Below, one piece after another: positions 1 through 13,300 of a DNA stretch of 64,000 nt. Origin of the DNA: Acanthopleura granulata (Eukaryota; Mollusca; Polyplacophora; Chitonida; Chitonidae); NCBI GenBank assembly GCA_016165875.1, contig JABBOT010000002.1, forward strand, positions 32,681,106 through 32,745,105, given 5' to 3'. Position 1 is the first letter of the stretch, and each line of letters opens with the position of its first letter. The notes under the pieces are model-generated. The model saw only the letters and a list, made by a program, of their open reading frames with translations. It ran no database searches and was not told where the DNA came from. The translations under genes were made by a program, and so were the position numbers.

Positions 1-1225
1 TGTTCCTGACAGCTTCTACAGGGCGTGCGCAAGTAGCGTATCTCCACCAATCATCAGCCGCGTTGATAACAGGACAATTACTCCCCAATCGAAAACTCCT
101 CCATTAAATTTCCTCTCTTCAATTGAAACTCGGCCAATATTGTTTGTGCGTGTAATAAAATCAGTGAAGAATTAATGGAATTTATTTGAGTCCTGGGCCT
201 CCCTGATCCAAGCTAAATCACTCGCTCTTTCAGCAATCCGTATGTAATAGGATGAACGCTAAGGAAAACACACTGAATTATTGAAGGGCTCGTCTGTTAG
301 CCAGGCCTGCCATTGGAACCAGGTGAAGAAATGAGAAAACAGAGACAAATTGCAATAACAACGTCAGCTTTATACTGCCGGCTATAAAGAACTAAGCTCC
401 GATGTCACTTAGGCGAAGACAAATCCCTCTTTTTTATTCTCCAATCTTGTCCCAGCGGACTAATGCATTGAAAGAAAACAGAGGAAGCCCACGAGAGGTC
501 AGACCAAGCCAGGGAAAAATAGGCCGTGAAACATTTACCCAGTCACGTCACTTCTTTACTGCTCCAAGCCAATTTCAGCCTTTTTTCCTCGTGAAAAAAA
601 AAATGAAACTGTTCATTGAGCTAACAAATACTATTCAATACCACTTGTTAACTATCGTGTACAAGTCTGCAAAAACTATACTACAAACAAGTGCATGGTA
701 CCCGTCATAAAAGCGCAAATGTATAGCCGTACAATACATACTCTATGTAGGTAAAAAGTTGAATTTTCTGATGTGAACAAGAAGTATAAGAAAAAACAAG
801 AAACTGTATTTATTTTTATGTACCATCAAACAGTACATTATGTCAGAGATCATTCCTGTTTCAAGCTAAAAATATTACTTAGGCAAGGGCGTATGCAGTA
901 TGATACTTAATGTGAATAATGATCAAATATTGGAACAAATGTTCGAAAAATTCCATTCTCCGCTGTTCCATTGTCCCTGAGCTTTTTTCACAGGAAGTAG
1001 TCGACGGTGCTCACTTGTGTGGTATTGAAGGTCTCTGGACACAGCTGAGCCTCCAGCAATGTGAAATATACCTCAAGTTCACCGGTAACTTGCCAACAGT
1101 CCGTGCTTTATGACCGGGACGCCTTATTACATAATTCTAAAAAACTAAAGCTGATCGCCGTCAATTTAGGTTTAACAAGAAGTTGCCAAGAGCAAGGTTA
1201 TAACTGAAACATGTTATGAATTTTG
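1..1225. other. Non-coding DNA downstream of Uncx, no feature seen
   Basis: The sequence is AT-rich. A 102-codon open frame at 402-710 has low-complexity, non-protein-like content and no family resemblance. Confidence 0.5.
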
Positions 1226-1385
1226 CCAATAGAAACGTGGTGTGTTACAATGACCTTTGAACCAGATCATCTCATCTGCCAATAGACACGTTACGTAGTA
1301 ACGGCAACTGAGCCAGATCATCCCATCTGCCAATAGAAACATGTTACGTTACAACAACCGCTGAGCCATATCATCCAATCTATCA
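1226..1385. repeat. Three-copy tandem repeat, 51-53 bp
   Basis: Units begin CCAATAGA at 1226, 1279 and 1330, and each contains GAGCCAGATCATCYCATC-like sequence. The copies are diverged by a few bases. Confidence 0.85.
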
Positions 1386-2147
1386 GCAATGACATAATCA
1401 TTATTCATTAATTATGTTGTTTTACATGTAAATTCCATTTTCGTAAACACGCAAGGGAATATTATTTTGAAGTTTTGAATTATTCATCAATTCGAGCCTC
1501 CTTGTAACTTTTAAACTGTCAGACCAAAGATTACGTGACCTTACATAAGTGCTTCTGCATTGGTGCATACTCTCATATTTTTTTTTCAAATTCAAACATG
1601 ATAACGGCTTCTAGCTCGAAAATGCCAAAGGTCTTTCGTTTACGCTTGGTGTTCAGCTCTCCACAACACTTGTCGCCATTGTATTAATCTTGAGCACCGA
1701 AAACAACTGGTCTGATGCCGCCACTTCCCCCCCCCCCCTCCCCACAATTCATATTAACCATCGACCCTACAGTTATGGTAGCTGTGCACAGGAAATGGTT
1801 TTGCTGTTCTTACATCTTGTTTGTACAGATTCTGAACTCCAACAACATTCTAATTCGACAGACATTTAAATGACTTAGGCTCATTTTATGCATCCTTGGG
1901 GCACAGTTTCATGTATTTGTTTCTTTATTTATTTGCATTCCTAGTATCTGACTCCGAATTTCAACTTTTCAGTTAGATGGCGTTGTTCAAGTTAACGCGC
2001 CTTTGAAGCCTCGCTTTGCGCGTGCATGGTGCTTCGCCACACCTCCTTACGTAATGCCGCGGCCACAAGGGTTGGATCTGAACCGGAGGCCTCATTGATT
2101 ATTGTCCAAACTTTTATTAGTAAAGGTTTCCAATTTCGTAACAAATG
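1386..2147. other. Non-coding DNA with a C12 run
   Basis: A run of 12 C lies at 1727-1738. Otherwise this is plain AT-rich sequence. Confidence 0.5.
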
Positions 2148-2310
2148 GTTTGATTATTTGATTTTTGTTTCACACCATACTCAAGAATGTTTCTCTTATA
2201 CGATGGTGGTCCGTGTTGTGGGTGGAGGAAAACGGAGTGTCCGGAACCATCGACCTTTGGTAAGTTACTTGTAAACTTTCCTTGTGTAACGTACGGACCT
2301 GCTCATCATA
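2148..2310 (-). mobile_element. Diverged SINE fragment (family A)
   Basis: Read on the plus strand, the order ATTTGATT...CATACTCAAGAATGTTTCTCTTATACGATGGTGG...GTGGAGGAAA...ACCATCGACC...GTAAGTTACTTG...ACGTACGG matches the 3' half of family A seen better at 54570-54710 and 56641-56890. The element therefore points to the minus strand. It is old: several indels and many substitutions. Confidence 0.65.
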
Positions 2311-4868
2311 TTGGTGGAAAACAAGTGGTCCTCAATGGACGTTATCCATGCTTGCGCCGTCGATCACTAATTGTTTTCAAAGTCTTATTAATATTGAAAG
2401 CAGTAAAATGTTAACTTAATGATGTGTCTAAGCGTATCGTTTTAGATGACATGTAGAATAATCGAAATAAACAAGTGCTAAAGTCAAGCTGCTTTGGAGT
2501 GATTTGCACAAGGGTTGTTCAGTCCGCGATGCGCACACTTTACACTAGGCATGATTACATGTGATTATTCCTCCATCTATTCAACAGACAGAGAATATGC
2601 TTAAATTCTTTAACATTAAATTAACAAACTGTGTTTAATCTTCTAAGCATACAATTAGAATGTTACAAACGTATAATTCCTCTGTGAATTTTCATTAGTT
2701 GAAAGTCATGGCTGTAGGGATTTTTGCTAATTGGAATAAATTTATAAACATTTTACGCATTATGAGTTCGTAGATTCGATTAAAGACGATGAATTAAATT
2801 ACGTATAAAGATACGATGACTATCTCATCATCCTGCATGCAGGTGCTTTCGGCTTAAGGGGGTGTGAATAAAACACAGTGTTGTCTGAGAGTCGGGGAGA
2901 TTCACTCTGCATCTGTTTAGCGTTTATCTCATCATTGTAATTACCATCAACAAATGTATTCGCATGTAGGTCACATCAGATAAGAACAGCCCCATATGAC
3001 ACAGTGTGAACAGTCTTGAGTTGGTAAGAACTTTCCCAGTGAAACAAATGTGGCATTTCACGGATAGCGCAGTGTAAAAAAATATATATATATATACTCT
3101 CAATGTTGCACCAAACCTTTCAGGAGAATTTTTGCTTAAGTGCAGATCAAATTTCCAACCAGTCGTACACTATAGATTCTGTCACATATATTGTTCATCT
3201 CATCTTTCCTTACGCCATTTTCCCACCCACTCATGCATGAGAATATTCTGTGACCAAATATTCTTCTTCCCAATTGTCACGCGTCATATTGCTATCCAAG
3301 AATGGGATATTTTCTAAAATATATCGTTTATTTCACTTGTCACAATTCAAATGCCCATAGAAAGATGACAGATTCCTCTACCCGTTTAATTCCTCTCACC
3401 ATATACATGTATACACCCTACATTCATATAGTCATGGGTGATTACGCCATAAAATATTGTACCTCTCGCTTGCTACACGCCACATTCCCATCCAAACATG
3501 GCGGATTCTGTCACATGAGGTATTGCATGTACTTTTTGGGACAAGATACCGGTGAAAAACGCGGCTTCAGCTTAGTAGAAGATAACGGTATTTTCCCGAA
3601 TTCTGGGTAAAGGCTTTTACGCAAGTGCGATTGAGTAATTAAGATCAAATTAAAATCCATTGATGTGTAATGGTCATTCAGTTAGGCCTGAGTAAAACGA
3701 GGGATATAAAGAACGACACGTATTGCCTATACACCGACGGTTTCACGGGGCTGAGTATAAGGCCACCTTTAACGATGAAGGTGGGGAAGTTAAAATTCAA
3801 AAAGCAAGTCGTCTTAGCGTTACTCCCTTGGTTGTGACATTAAGATGATTTTATTCAAGTGGATCTGTAGTTTCGGTAATTGAATTACGGTAGTTTCACC
3901 TCAGACGTTTCTTTAAATTACTTGATAGAGCCATCCTTCAGCACTGAACACGTATTCTCTACATATCACATACGCTTGCATCAGTCTAAAAGCTCATAGA
4001 AACTAGTACAATATATGTGATGGGTATAAATTGACAGACTTTCCACGATTGTCAACTGCACTAACAGTTTTGTGAGCAATTTCCTCTCAGTACTTTATCA
4101 CCAGCTGTGAGAGAGCTTTGTCTCGATCCCTACTTCTGAGCCCTGCATATAGATGTACAAAGTCGTTAGCTATATCTAAATGTGTTTATTAATGTATTCA
4201 CTTGAGCCTATGTTAAAAGTTTGGTAAAATTGAATTAAGCATTTGTGAATTTAATTACACCAGTGTGAAGCTCATTAAATTTAAGTTGAAGCAGAAGCGA
4301 TGTGTATCTGGGGGCCTAGCACGAAGCCTTTTTAACGCTATTCAAGAAACCGGAATTAATGAGGAGTTGCTTAGACACAGAGAAAACCCACAGGGTATAT
4401 CTAAGTATGCAAATATATGTTTTGACATAAATGACAAATAATTTGTCACATAACAGGTCTAATGTAGGTAGTCCGGGCGCTGTCAGTAATGATACCCATA
4501 TGTTTACATTTGTAACTACACCATCTGAAAAGATAACCACATCTGAACGCAATGTAGTACCAGCTTTCTCTGTACATTAACCGGTTTATTTCCCAGGACA
4601 TCTAAGCCACAGTAGCCATACTGGCATACCAGGTGATTCCAAATTCATCAAAACACCACGTCATTGCATCACGCCTTGGAATTAAATACACAATACAGCT
4701 GTTTTTGTGTAAGTTAGTTATATACAAAATAGTGAAGCCACGCGTCCTTCCGCTATCTGAATGATAAAATCCCCAAGAATCTGTGTTGACAATAGCAGCT
4801 GAATTCTCGTGTATTTATACCACGAACAAATGGGGGAAAACAACATATGTGATTTAAAGTAAGCACCG
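2311..4868. other. AT-rich non-coding DNA
   Basis: There is a short TA repeat at about 3081-3096 and a loosely repetitive stretch (about 3140-3530) where GATTCTGTCACAT-like and ACGCCATTTTCCCA-like strings recur. No convincing gene. Confidence 0.45.
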
Positions 4869-5190
4869 AGTAACATTGCTGTGTATGAACCATGAGTGTC
4901 ACCCACAAGACTCTTAACAAAGTCATGTTGCTGTGTTTGTACCATGAATGTCACCCACAAGATTCTTAACAAAGTCATGTTGATGTGTATGTACCGTGAA
5001 TGACACCCACAAGACTCTTAACAAAGTAACACTGCTGTCTTTGTACCATGAATTTCACCACAAGACTGTTAACAAAGTAACATTGCTGTGTTTGTACCAT
5101 GAATTTCACCACAAGGCTGTTAACAAAGTAACATTGCTGTGTTTGTACCATGAATTTCACCCGCAAGACTTTTAACAAAATCATGTTGGG
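4869..5190. repeat. Minisatellite, 51-52 bp unit, about six copies
   Basis: Units read AGTAACATTGCTGTGTTTGT, ACCATGAATTTCACC, CACAAGACTCTTAACAA with small changes. The unit is not a multiple of three, yet the minus strand stays open in several frames, producing spurious repetitive reading frames. Confidence 0.92.
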
Positions 5191-6229
5191 AATACTTTTG
5201 CACAAAATGACAAATATTCTCATCTTTTTTTCTTTTCAGTGTGAAGAAGCCTATACTGAATTTTTGAGCTGAAATAATCGATAAAAGACAACCAGAGGAG
5301 ATGAATGTCAATATTCTAAGAACGTCCTCTTTATAAAATGGATGAAAATCAGTCCTTCGTATCGTGCTTATGATACGTAAATAAACCATTGTGCTAGATT
5401 TTTTAATTATTTCTGCTTTAGGCGTGAACTACATATTTTTAATGTACTAAAAAAATATACAATGCTATTCTTATACTTTTTGTGGATATCTAAACCTGCA
5501 ATAGTGAGAGTTATCTTCTTCGATATTGAAACTAAAAATATATGAAAACAACAATATCAACTGCAACAAAATACATGTTTCAATGTTTTATGACTTCATT
5601 GGACATGCGTGTCACTTCGTGTTGCATATGCGTACATTTGCATATGTTAAATGGAAACCCAAAATTTGTTGCGCAATTCTTCTACATCATAGTTGTGTGG
5701 CCGACATAGGATCAGAAGGCAGCTTAGCAGTAAACTATGGTGATTTAGCACTTAGCACCTTCTTCATTTCCAACAACAGTCATACAACTTTATCAGTTTA
5801 ATTTTCGGAATAAACTATATAAATTCGGCAATATTTCCCACACAAGTAACCATTATTTGTGCCAACGAAATTTAACAATATTGCACATACAGATGTCCAT
5901 TTGTGTAGATCAAATTCGTCAATATTATGCGTCAAAATATCCATTACTTGTGTACAGCAAAATCAGAACCTATGACTGTTCGGATGAATGTTATGCCTCT
6001 ACTCTTGCCAACCCAGTCCCATTATATTATCACACCCAGTCGTTGTTCTTTTACGTAATCATCAGTTATTAGGGCTGTATGCTTTAATTAAAACATCTCC
6101 CCTTCTCCCTCTCTCTTGCACTGCACGTTATCAAAACTGTTTTCAGCCGTGGTGCCATGTTGAACACAATTCAATAACCACAAACTATTTTGCCGCTTCG
6201 CAGGCTTTCACGGAAAATGTTTAAGACAA
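5191..6229. other. AT-rich non-coding DNA, no feature seen
   Basis: Short overlapping frames only. Nothing protein-like or structured was recognised. Confidence 0.5.
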
Positions 6230-6960
6230 ATCGCTGGGGATTTCCCGTCCTGTTTTGTTCGGAAGAACGTTGTATACCCCATGAAACATTTGAGAGGGCC
6301 TTGAGCCGGCCTAATCCACGCCAAAGGTACAGCGTCAAGTCACAATTGAAGACTACCCCGCTCTTCAGCGCCACCCAAATCCAACCGGGCACATTACATT
6401 GCCGGAACACTATAGGGGCAATTTTTCCCCTAATCTTTGCCATGAAATGCTCCAAGTCCAGGGATAAGTTTCCACATGGGGCAACAGACTGCCGCCCTAA
6501 TCCCCTCGGCCGACTCTATCGCGCATGTTGATGTGTGTAAACCACGTTATAATCCCCTCCTGTTTCATATGACAAGCAATTACAGCGCGGACAGACTGGC
6601 GGGCCAGATCGCTGTATCCTTCGAGACTCGCCTCTCAAAGGTAGAGATCCAAGGGGCCTGGCCGCGGCCATCGGCCCATCAATTAATTAAACATCAAACT
6701 AAGGATGACAGAGCGAGCGGCAAGTCTGTATCGATTTGTAGAATCATTGATTTCGAAACTAATTACTGTTTTGTGGAGCGCGTGTAATAGCCCCGGTATA
6801 TAGAGCGGTTTGCCGGCTAGCGGGCTTCATGAATAGAGGGCCACGGATACACTCTTGTAATTCGCCTTTAATTACCCTAATTTGACTTTCCATTAAATAG
6901 GCGGCCATTTGGCTGTTTCGCTAGTATTTATTGGAAATCAGCAATTCCCGATTCGTTTAA
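6230..6960. promoter_or_regulatory. GC-richer block with TAATTA sites (candidate Uncx enhancer)
   Basis: About 730 bp of GC-richer, non-repetitive DNA lies 2.2 kb beyond the Uncx 3' end. Homeodomain-type cores occur at 6681-6688 (AATTAATT), 6760-6766 (TAATTAC) and 6868-6876 (TTAATTACC). A 113-codon frame (6190-6531) crosses it but resembles no family and is opposed by a frame on the other strand. A conserved non-coding element is the likeliest reading, inferred from composition and position only. Confidence 0.35.
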
Positions 6961-8716
6961 GGGATTTGGCTGTCTGTCGTCCAATGTGTTCTGCTAATAC
7001 TGCTCTGTTATCTCTGTGACGGATGGGATAAGTGTGAGCGAACCCTCGCGCTCATAGAGGGCGCTCCGCTGGGGTGGGGCGGAGTGACGTCTTTCGAGTT
7101 TAGATACGTTAATCTAATTGCGAATAAATCTCTGTTAATGGTGCACTGTGTTAAAATTGTTCCGCCTACACTATCATATTGTTTTGTTGTTTTAAGTTTC
7201 ACTTACTCTTTCTTTCTAATTTTTTTTTCCTTCTTTCGGATGAATTAATGATTTTGAACTTCTCCAACCCATGAAATTCACTCATTACTGTACTTACTGG
7301 AAGATATAGGTTGAGGCAATCTCCCATAATATAAAAGTATATTTCCTAAATAATACCCTTCCACATCGTGATATCGTGATCTCTATGATATATAAAACAT
7401 TGTTTATTGTTTATTATAATTGAGTTTGACGAAAACTGCATGGGTGTACAAGAAAGGCGGAAATTGATTTCCTTGTAATATTCTTATCACTGCTTCATCT
7501 TTTCTTTCCACTAAATGAACGGCTTCTTGAAAAGTCTTTCTCAGTGAACTATGTCTTCCAAAATCATAACCAGGAAAAGACCCCAATCCAAAAACGAAAT
7601 AAATGTGCATAAATCAAAAATCAGTAAATCGTATGTTCTAGTACCTAAATGAACCATAGTAATTGTCGTCTGATTATTTATAGATGCCACAGTCGCCTTG
7701 ATAAAATGCCAGTAGTGCCGTTGTAATTCAAACCACATTTCGTCCGTACTTGACGTAATGGGTGGGCGTTATTCGGACTCTGAAACCTCTCTAGTGTAGC
7801 ATGAGCGTTCCACAACTGCGCTACATTATTAACTGTCAAACAAGCATGATGGTGACTGTGTGAATGGCGGATGGGTTTGGCACAGGCAGTGGTTTACTTT
7901 AACACCCTGCCTAAACCTCTCGGTAGCTAAATAAACTTGACATAATCAACTGATTGCGCTAAATATTTGACATATGTTTGATGCGAGAAGCAGTCTTGTT
8001 ATTGATGTGTATTTACGCTGTGCATAACTCTCCATTAACAATTTCCAGTTAACATAAATTTGGAATTTACAGCGCTTTATTTGATGTCATTATTTCATAG
8101 CAGGCGAACATTTTGCACGGAAACGCTAAAGGTTTGTGCCATAGAAATATATATTCAGTTTCCGTCCAAAACTGAAACGCCTCACAGGCCTTCCTCCTGA
8201 AAGAACGTAGGTATTTAGATGATGACTCGTGGTGTGAAAATAATGATTTCAACAAGGTTTAAAATATTTTAAAATACGATTCATGTAAATTCGTGCTAAA
8301 AATATCACTAACCAAGCATAAAGCATTCAAACAAAATATGGTTTGGAGCACTGAGATTTTTATTTCTTGCAATTACACTGCGCAGATGCAACCTTCACAA
8401 ATCTGGGAAATAACTAATTGATAAATCGTGGACCCAACACGAATCCGTGTTATACAAGTTTCCGAGGATTCGGAAAACTCTCAACACCTGAAATTATTTA
8501 AGATCAATAACAATATTTATGCAATCAAGTGAAACAAATAATCATTCATCACGACTATAAATAAAACGGAATAAGAGAGAATTTAGGGGAAGGGGTTGAA
8601 GACCAAGATTGCTCATGTCTCATGTATGTGATTCTAAATATTTAGATTGAAACTGATTTTCAGCACTTCGATTTCATTCTTGTTACTATGAACTTACATA
8701 ATATATTATTCACTTT
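6961..8716. other. AT-rich non-coding DNA, no feature seen
   Basis: Only short frames without family resemblance. Confidence 0.5.
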
Positions 8717-9208
8717 TTTATTAGACACTTTTAAGGCTTATAAAAATAAGTTATACCATTGCTAAGGAATTATCCCCAATTTAGTGTGAGTGATACCCGT
8801 TACCCTGTCATTTAAAGACAAATATCTGTGTTTATTAAAGAGTGCATCAGTGAGATCGTCATGATGTTGAATTAAACTAAATAAATTACTAGTACCGTTT
8901 ATCAGCTTGCTACATTCGCTGTGATTTCTAAAACGGACGCTTGGATCCGATCTATAAATAAAACTGTACTCAAAGTGGAAAGTGTAAAGTAAAATATGAA
9001 TTGTCCAACGATAAAACTGTGATATCTTCCATAACAGCGAGATCATCACTTATAGCTAACATCAACTGTAAAAGCTATGTACAACCTATTCACAATTATA
9101 CTGCCCTCTGTCCTTATACAGATTTAAGCGACATCAGTCATCAAGTTCAGCACCTTTGTTTCATCACTGGCGTCTACTCTAACCAATAAGTACGCCAAAA
9201 CTGGATCA
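8717..9208 (-). terminator. Uncx 3' UTR with candidate polyadenylation signals
   Basis: Reading down the minus strand from the Uncx stop, canonical AATAAA hexamers lie at 8836-8831 and 8722-8717, giving a 3' UTR of roughly 375-500 nt. Both are in AT-rich DNA where the hexamer is common by chance, so the site used is uncertain. Confidence 0.4.
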
Positions 9209-10207
9209 TCAACTGGAATCCATCTCATTGTCACTCGTGCACTCCACATTGATGTCCAACGTCTCATCTTTCAACGATGGCGGGGATGGAGAGTGTACCG
9301 GCGAACATTCCCGAGACCCAGGAGAGTCATTAACAAAGTTTGTCACAGTGGTTACTTCGTGCTGAGAGACCCTATCAGTTTCACTTGCTCTGCAAACTGT
9401 TTCTTCACAGACAGACTTTTCGTTTTTAATCAAATCATTGTCTTTGTTAACATCGTGGATTTTACAGGAAAGGTCAGTCGGTTCACACTGTTTATTACCC
9501 CTCTCGTGGACAGACAGTGTCTTCTCCGAGTCATCGGGGTTTTCTTCATCTGGGTGTTGTTCAACTGTAAAGCCCACAGGTTGGGTAATTGGATACAAGG
9601 GTAACATTCCGTAAGAAAAAGCACTCATCGATTTGCAGGCTTGAACTCTCGGATATTTGGAATTGGGTCGGCGACCACGGGGAACCTTTGGTGTTTCTAG
9701 TAAACTGTCAATACTAAAAGAGCATTTCGGTTTCTCTTGTGTCCTTCTGGCGTTATTGTTTGACGATTGGGACAAATTCGCTGACTTTTTACTTCCGGGA
9801 GAGCATGCGCCGGCCAGAGGTTTGTCACTGGCCGTGGATTCCCCACAACTGTCGCCACTGCTGTCACCTGACGAGCTGGACGAACACATCGACCTGCTGT
9901 GTTTATCACTCAGCATTTCATCCCCGCCCGTGCTGGAGGCACTTACGTCACAGTCCAATGTCCTGTCGGAGGAATAACAGTTCAACGGTTGTATGGAATT
10001 TTTCTTTCTTTCCTCCATTTTCCTCAGGCGTTCCTCTTGCTTCCTCCTCTTTTTGTCCAAGCGTTCCTGTTCCCGTCTCTGCAGTTCCACGGGATCGATC
10101 GGCTCGCCGCTGCAAGACTGAGGATGAGCATTGTGCGCAGGTCTGCCCGGTCCTTTCTTCGTGTTCTCCTTTTTCCTCCATTTGGCACGTCTGTTTTGAA
10201 ACCAAAC
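9209..10207 (-). CDS. uncx: Uncx terminal coding exon (recognition helix, corepressor motifs, C-terminus)
   Basis: This exon encodes residues 153-484 and starts at the acceptor TTCCAG|GTTTGG. The first residues, [14 protein letters not shown], complete recognition helix 3. Next come [15 protein letters not shown], a Lys/Glu/Arg-rich coiled segment, a Ser-rich acidic stretch, the eh1-like FSIDSLL (316-322), [10 protein letters not shown] (356-365), the CtBP-type PTDLS (395-399) and an acidic end, NEMDSS, with a TGA stop at 9211-9209. The long plus-strand frames over this exon are antisense shadows. The tail after the homeodomain is low in complexity except for the named motifs. Confidence 0.96.
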   Translation of the reverse strand, partial: VWFQNRRAKWRKKENTKKGPGRPAHNAHPQSCSGEPIDPVELQRREQERLDKKRRKQEERLRKMEERKKNSIQPLNCYSSDRTLDCDVSASSTGGDEMLSDKHSRSMCSSSSSGDSSGDSCGESTASDKPLAGACSPGSKKSANLSQSSNNNARRTQEKPKCSFSIDSLLETPKVPRGRRPNSKYPRVQACKSMSAFSYGMLPLYPITQPVGFTVEQHPDEENPDDSEKTLSVHERGNKQCEPTDLSCKIHDVNKDNDLIKNEKSVCEETVCRASETDRVSQHEVTTVTNFVNDSPGSRECSPVHSPSPPSLKDETLDINVECTSDNEMDSS

Positions 10208-10310
10208 CTGGAACGCGCAAAAAAGATAATATTAACTTACATTTACCTACGTGAACTTTGGTACTAAAACCCTAATCGAAGCAAATAATTAACAGTTCAA
10301 CAAAATATTC

Positions 10311-10346
<36 letters not shown>

Positions 10347-13300
10347 CTGACATTCTAAAGGAACTAAAATTTTAAAGTCTAAGATTCTGGCCAATAAGAG
10401 GAATAATTCAAGTCAAATGACAATTTTTGATGCGGAGAGAATAGCAGTATAGGTTGTTTTAATCACAACAGAAGATACTTGAAAATTCTAGATGTAGTTT
10501 GCTCAAAAACACAAACCCCATATTTCTGCAACCAAATGATTCTTTATTTTATGTAAAATTGCATGCATAATCACAGAAATTGAGAAAACAAGCTTCGCAC
10601 AGTACATCGAGTGATGAAGCGTCTGTTGTCTTTGACTATTTATTGAACTGATTTTTTACGCGCCATGCGTACTCAAGAATTGGCGCAATTAAAAAGCGGA
10701 GCTTTGAAAACTACTGTTTGGATAGTTCTACGAACACACGCATAGATATCAAGAACATGATGATGTCATACTCTAATGTCTGCACGAAATTTCCGTGGGG
10801 TTTGTCTCACTGTTGACAAGATGCTTTTAAGACAATTATTGTGGTGAGTTAAACCTGCCTAAAACCACGCTCTATAAAATCTCGTTGAAAAGAACCTAAT
10901 GGGCAGGCAATTTAACAAACTAAGCATGAAGGCATTCAGGATTTGTTATATTGTCCTAAATAAGCTGTTAATTAAATGTCAGGGTTCCAACTTCTGTCTG
11001 CTGAGGACTTCGTGTCATGAAATAATTACATGGGATGTGCTACATACTGAATCCCGAGGCCTTATTTACTTATCTGTTTATTTAATTGGTGTTCAAAGTT
11101 GTACTTCTGTTGTTTTTTTCACATACAAATGGCAGTCAATTTTATAGGCGTTGCAGGTTCATTTCATCAATATCAATGTTAATCCCTCCCCAGCCCTCAA
11201 TATCCTCCACAGGGGTTAAGGCAACCACACTTTCAACTTTTCGTGGAGTCAATTTATCTGCGTCAGAAGTAATGAAGAAGCTGCAAAAAGTTGCCAAAAG
11301 AACTGGAACAATGGGCGACTATGAGATAACACACGTGTGTCGCCGAAACAAAGACAGTGAATGAGGCGATTAAATAACAGTAATCTATTTAAAATTAATT
11401 TCCGCTGTGTCAGTCTATCTTGATAGATCTGAAAGGTAATTATGGTAGATAGAAGGCAGCGTGGGTCGTCGGGTATAGATTAGTCTCTCACAATCATTAC
11501 TTTAGTCGCTAATTATATGTGTAATAGATATTAAAAAGTACTTTGTCCACATTTCATACAATCTTTGCAATATGTTATTAAACCACCGTAATTGGATTGA
11601 TCATTTCAGTTTCTTCAGCGAACGTGAGGCAGTCGTACTTTTTCAAAAAAGAACATTATCATTAATTGAACAAATAGTTTTACATCGTGATTGCTGAGGC
11701 CATTTAGCCGATCAAAATATAATTACAGGTGGGAGACGAGATGGGACATTTGTTAAAGTGTTCTAAATACATTATGCCAAGAAACACTGTTGATAAAAGA
11801 ACACGTCGACACCAATGGTTCTTTGAAGAATTGCCGAATGTTTGGACAGATTATCCACAAGCTAAAAGTAAACTATTCCCCTTGATAAATCAACTGATTA
11901 TTTGTTTTTATACGGACGAGAAAAAACTGGATGAGGAGATCACAGCTCCTCAAGAGAAACGAAGTTGGATAAAAGTGCACGAAGTGTTGATGGGTACAGT
12001 GACTCAATCCGTAATAAATCAGTCTTGTGCAATAAGAAATGATACTTCAAACTATCTGATTGCAAAATGACGTGTCCTGTCTTCAAATTCATATATCAAG
12101 CACCACAGAAATATAGGTTACATATTGGTGAATATAAACTGGTGTCTGGTGTTAAGCGTTTTTTATTTATTTTTTTTTATTTTTTAAGAAACGCCATTGG
12201 TCATCATGTAAGCAATTGATTAGTGATTATGTTTCTTGCTTCAAGTAAATGTTGATAGTATCACTTTGTGCTTTCATGTTCAACAGGTGTAAATTTGTTG
12301 ATTTACCATTAACAAACAGTCTATTTGAATTTCCCCCCAAATTGGATTAGTGTATGGTGCTAAGACAATACCGGTGCTAACTGTACAGGTAAATGTACAC
12401 ACACCTGTATTCTTGAAGCCCATGTATATTCAGTTATATTTTTAGAACACATAAATCGTATCAGTTTCGCGTGTATCACGACTGGGTAACCAATGGTTTT
12501 CATTCGATTAGCACCCGGTCTTTGAAGTCCTCATTATTTCAGACTTTGCTGATATGTATAGTTTCTATACAAATATATACCTATATATGTATATAGCATG
12601 TATATACTGGGTAAAAACATTTCCTATGTACTTTGACCAGACAGTAGATTTAAGGATTTCAAAGTATGAAGCAAGATTAAACTGTTTCACATCAAATAGG
12701 GAAACTCTGTGTTTACCTCCTAATGTGAGGCGCATTAAAGCTAACGCATAGATGAATTTTCTCCCTGTAAAGATGGCTTTGTTCAAAAGGTAGATAATGA
12801 ATTTAATACGCCGCTGTCATTTTGAACTAATCACAATGTTAGCAATCATGAAATAGGCAGTGGAGTCTCATTCAGTCAAGACACCTGTCACAAGTGGACG
12901 GTCATTGTGGACGACCTCGTGTCACCAGCATGTCTTAACTATGCGTTTCGTTTGTGGGAGAATATATGTAATACATGTGTGCATTTATTGTTTAAAATAC
13001 ACATTTAATAAATAACAAACTAAAAAATAATAATTCCAATGCACATTGCAGTAATATAATGATATATATGCATCGTAAAATTATACACAAAAAATGAGTG
13101 AATCCTTTATAAACTATTACATCATAGTTTAGAAGAACTTAAACAGTTTTCATATGGGTCTGTGCATTAGACGTATGAATAAGTGGTGGTTTAATCTATT
13201 TCTTAAGAGAATTTTAAGTGTTCTCTATTTGTCTTACATGTAGTAAACCAGTCAACAGCACACTGTAGGTACTGTAGTTACTATGTTAATGACCGGGGAG

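Noticed and set aside
6190..6531. 113-codon plus-strand frame
   Set aside because: It is opposed by a 94-codon minus frame, shows no domain and sits in a block better explained as regulatory DNA.
9293..10267. Plus-strand frames of 103-171 codons opposite Uncx exon 3
   Set aside because: They are antisense shadows of a well-supported coding exon with no family resemblance.
11729..12070. 113-codon plus-strand frame in Uncx intron 2
   Set aside because: AT-rich codons, no recognisable domain, no paired splice sites found.
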